NCBI GenBank assembly: GCA_019747615.1
Contig: JAIEQQ010000238.1
Coordinates: 1-6,491, forward strand
Source: Phycisphaerales bacterium
GTDB taxonomy: Bacteria > Planctomycetota > Phycisphaerae > Phycisphaerales > UBA1924
DNA: 6,491 nt
Reading direction: 5' to 3'
In this document: positions 5,662-6,491 of the stretch, in pieces
How the letters are laid out: each line of letters begins with the position of its first letter
Position numbering within the stretch: position 1 is the first letter of the stretch
The notes under the pieces: model-generated
Database searches by the model: none
What the model saw: only the letters and a program-made list of their open reading frames with translations
Told to the model about the DNA's origin: nothing
Made by a program: the position numbers and the translations under genes

Positions 5662-6491
5662 GGTGCGACCCCTTCGTGATCGAAGCGGGCGCGACGGGGG
5701 TTCCCGGGGGGAGCGGGGCGGGATTCACGAGCACGCGCCCCGCGACGATGCGAACTTGGTGTGTGGCGATCTTCTCGGTAAATGGCGCCGGCGCGCAGCC
5801 GTCTTCCGGGCGATACTGCCAGCCGTGCCAGGGGCAGGTGATGCAGCCATCGACGACGCGGCCCTCGCCGAGTGGGCCGCCTTGGTGTGCGCAGACGTTG
5901 GTGACGCAGGAGACACCGTTACCGTGGCGGAAGATCGCGAGGCGCTCGCCGCCCGGCGTATCGATGACGCGCGCGCGATCGTGGGGAATCGCCGACGCGA
6001 GGCCGGCATCGACCCAGCCATCGCTGGAGAGCTCGGGGCTGTTGAGACGTTGATCGCGTGAGCGTTCGCGGAGTCCGGCCGCGATGTGGAGCGCCGCCAG
6101 CACCACGGCGCCGATGAGCATGAGCATGGGCGAAACCGGCCCAGCGCGATCCTGCATCGCGCCGAGCGCGACATGGGCGATGACGAGGGCATACGCAACG
6201 TACACGCCGAAGTGCAAGCGCTTCCAAGACCTCGCGCTGAGGTTCTTGAGCCAGAAGTCGTGGCTCGTCGCTGCGAGCAGGAACAGGATCAGCAGAGCCG
6301 CGGCCCCGAGTAGCTCGAACGGGAACGCGGCAACCGAGCCAAAGTTCGTGTTACTGGAAAGGAATGAGCGGAGGGGAGAGACGACGCCGAAGGCGTGGTA
6401 GTAACCGAACGCGAGCAACGCGTGCGCCAGCGATACGAGGAATGTCAGGACGCCGAGGTGGCGGCGGTTGAACAGGATGGGGTTCACGCGC
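5654..6491 (-). CDS. Ferric-reductase-like haem membrane domain fused to Rieske [2Fe-2S] domain, 5' end outside window
   Basis: At least 277 residues, numbered from an in-frame GTG at 6487 that is probably not the start. The frame stays open to the edge, and the first residues (NPILFNRRHLGVL) match the RRxLG turn that follows earlier helices in MsrQ/YedZ-type proteins. Four transmembrane helices are visible at about 12-34, 54-74, 91-112 and 118-137. H22, H92 and H105 fit the haem-ligand pattern of that superfamily, including a 13-residue spacing between the last two. After a linker, a Rieske domain (about 155-255) has C199-A-H201 and C218-P-W-H221 (CXH-X16-CXXH), the complete ligand set for a [2Fe-2S] cluster, followed by GWQY. 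In related reductases the haem domain is joined to or paired with a flavoprotein or molybdoenzyme; here the Rieske domain takes that place. It probably passes electrons across or at the inner membrane. Donor and acceptor are unknown. The next gene starts inside its last codons. Confidence 0.85.
   Translation of the reverse strand, partial: RVNPILFNRRHLGVLTFLVSLAHALLAFGYYHAFGVVSPLRSFLSSNTNFGSVAAFPFELLGAAALLILFLLAATSHDFWLKNLSARSWKRLHFGVYVAYALVIAHVALGAMQDRAGPVSPMLMLIGAVVLAALHIAAGLRERSRDQRLNSPELSSDGWVDAGLASAIPHDRARVIDTPGGERLAIFRHGNGVSCVTNVCAHQGGPLGEGRVVDGCITCPWHGWQYRPEDGCAPAPFTEKIATHQVRIVAGRVLVNPAPLPPGTPVAPASITKGSHHG

Overview
The window looks like part of the chromosome of a high-GC Gram-negative bacterium. 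The best guess is a planctomycete (Phycisphaerae-like), judged from the base composition, from gene families I remember co-occurring in that group, and from purine-rich 'CGCAGAG/GGACGGAG' intergenic repeats of a kind I have seen there. This placement is inference; nothing in the window is a taxonomic marker.

The layout is simple. Everything from about 322 to the right edge (6491) is coded on the minus strand as one compact run of six genes, read right to left. In order of transcription they are: (1) a ferric-reductase-like haem membrane domain fused to a Rieske [2Fe-2S] domain (5654 to the edge, its 5' end outside the window); (2) a one-helix membrane-anchored protein with a conserved-looking Cys/His cluster (4879-5661); (3) a DinB-superfamily protein (4192-4830 or 4869); (4) an NRDE/TANGO2 family protein (3356-4204, GTG start); (5) an N-terminally hydrophobic ATP-grasp ligase (2265-3359); (6) a two-domain acyltransferase, PlsC-like plus GNAT/hemolysin-like, with the architecture of OlsF ornithine-lipid synthases (322-2172). 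Three junctions overlap (8, 13 and 4 nt) and the other two gaps are below 100 nt, so this is most likely one transcript whose promoter lies beyond the right edge. A 92-nt gap before the last gene leaves room for an internal promoter, but none is convincing.

Bases 1-321 lie downstream of the operon and hold no gene I can support. They contain two copies of a 48-nt GC-rich repeat unit offset by 168 nt, shorter related units, a hairpin that is a good candidate terminator for the minus-strand operon (254-277), and a second strong palindrome (184-201). The inner repeat copy overlaps the last gene's stop codon.

Functionally, the first two genes look like a membrane electron-transfer pair (haem b, then Rieske, with a Cys-rich partner). 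The last two look like membrane-lipid chemistry: an aminolipid-forming double acyltransferase next to a membrane-associated ligase of the carboxylate-amine type. The DinB and NRDE genes sit between them with no proven reaction. TANGO2-type NRDE proteins have been linked to haem trafficking and lipid homeostasis in eukaryotes, which makes their placement between a haem protein and a lipid synthase suggestive. A coupled envelope/aminolipid function for the whole cluster is a hypothesis.
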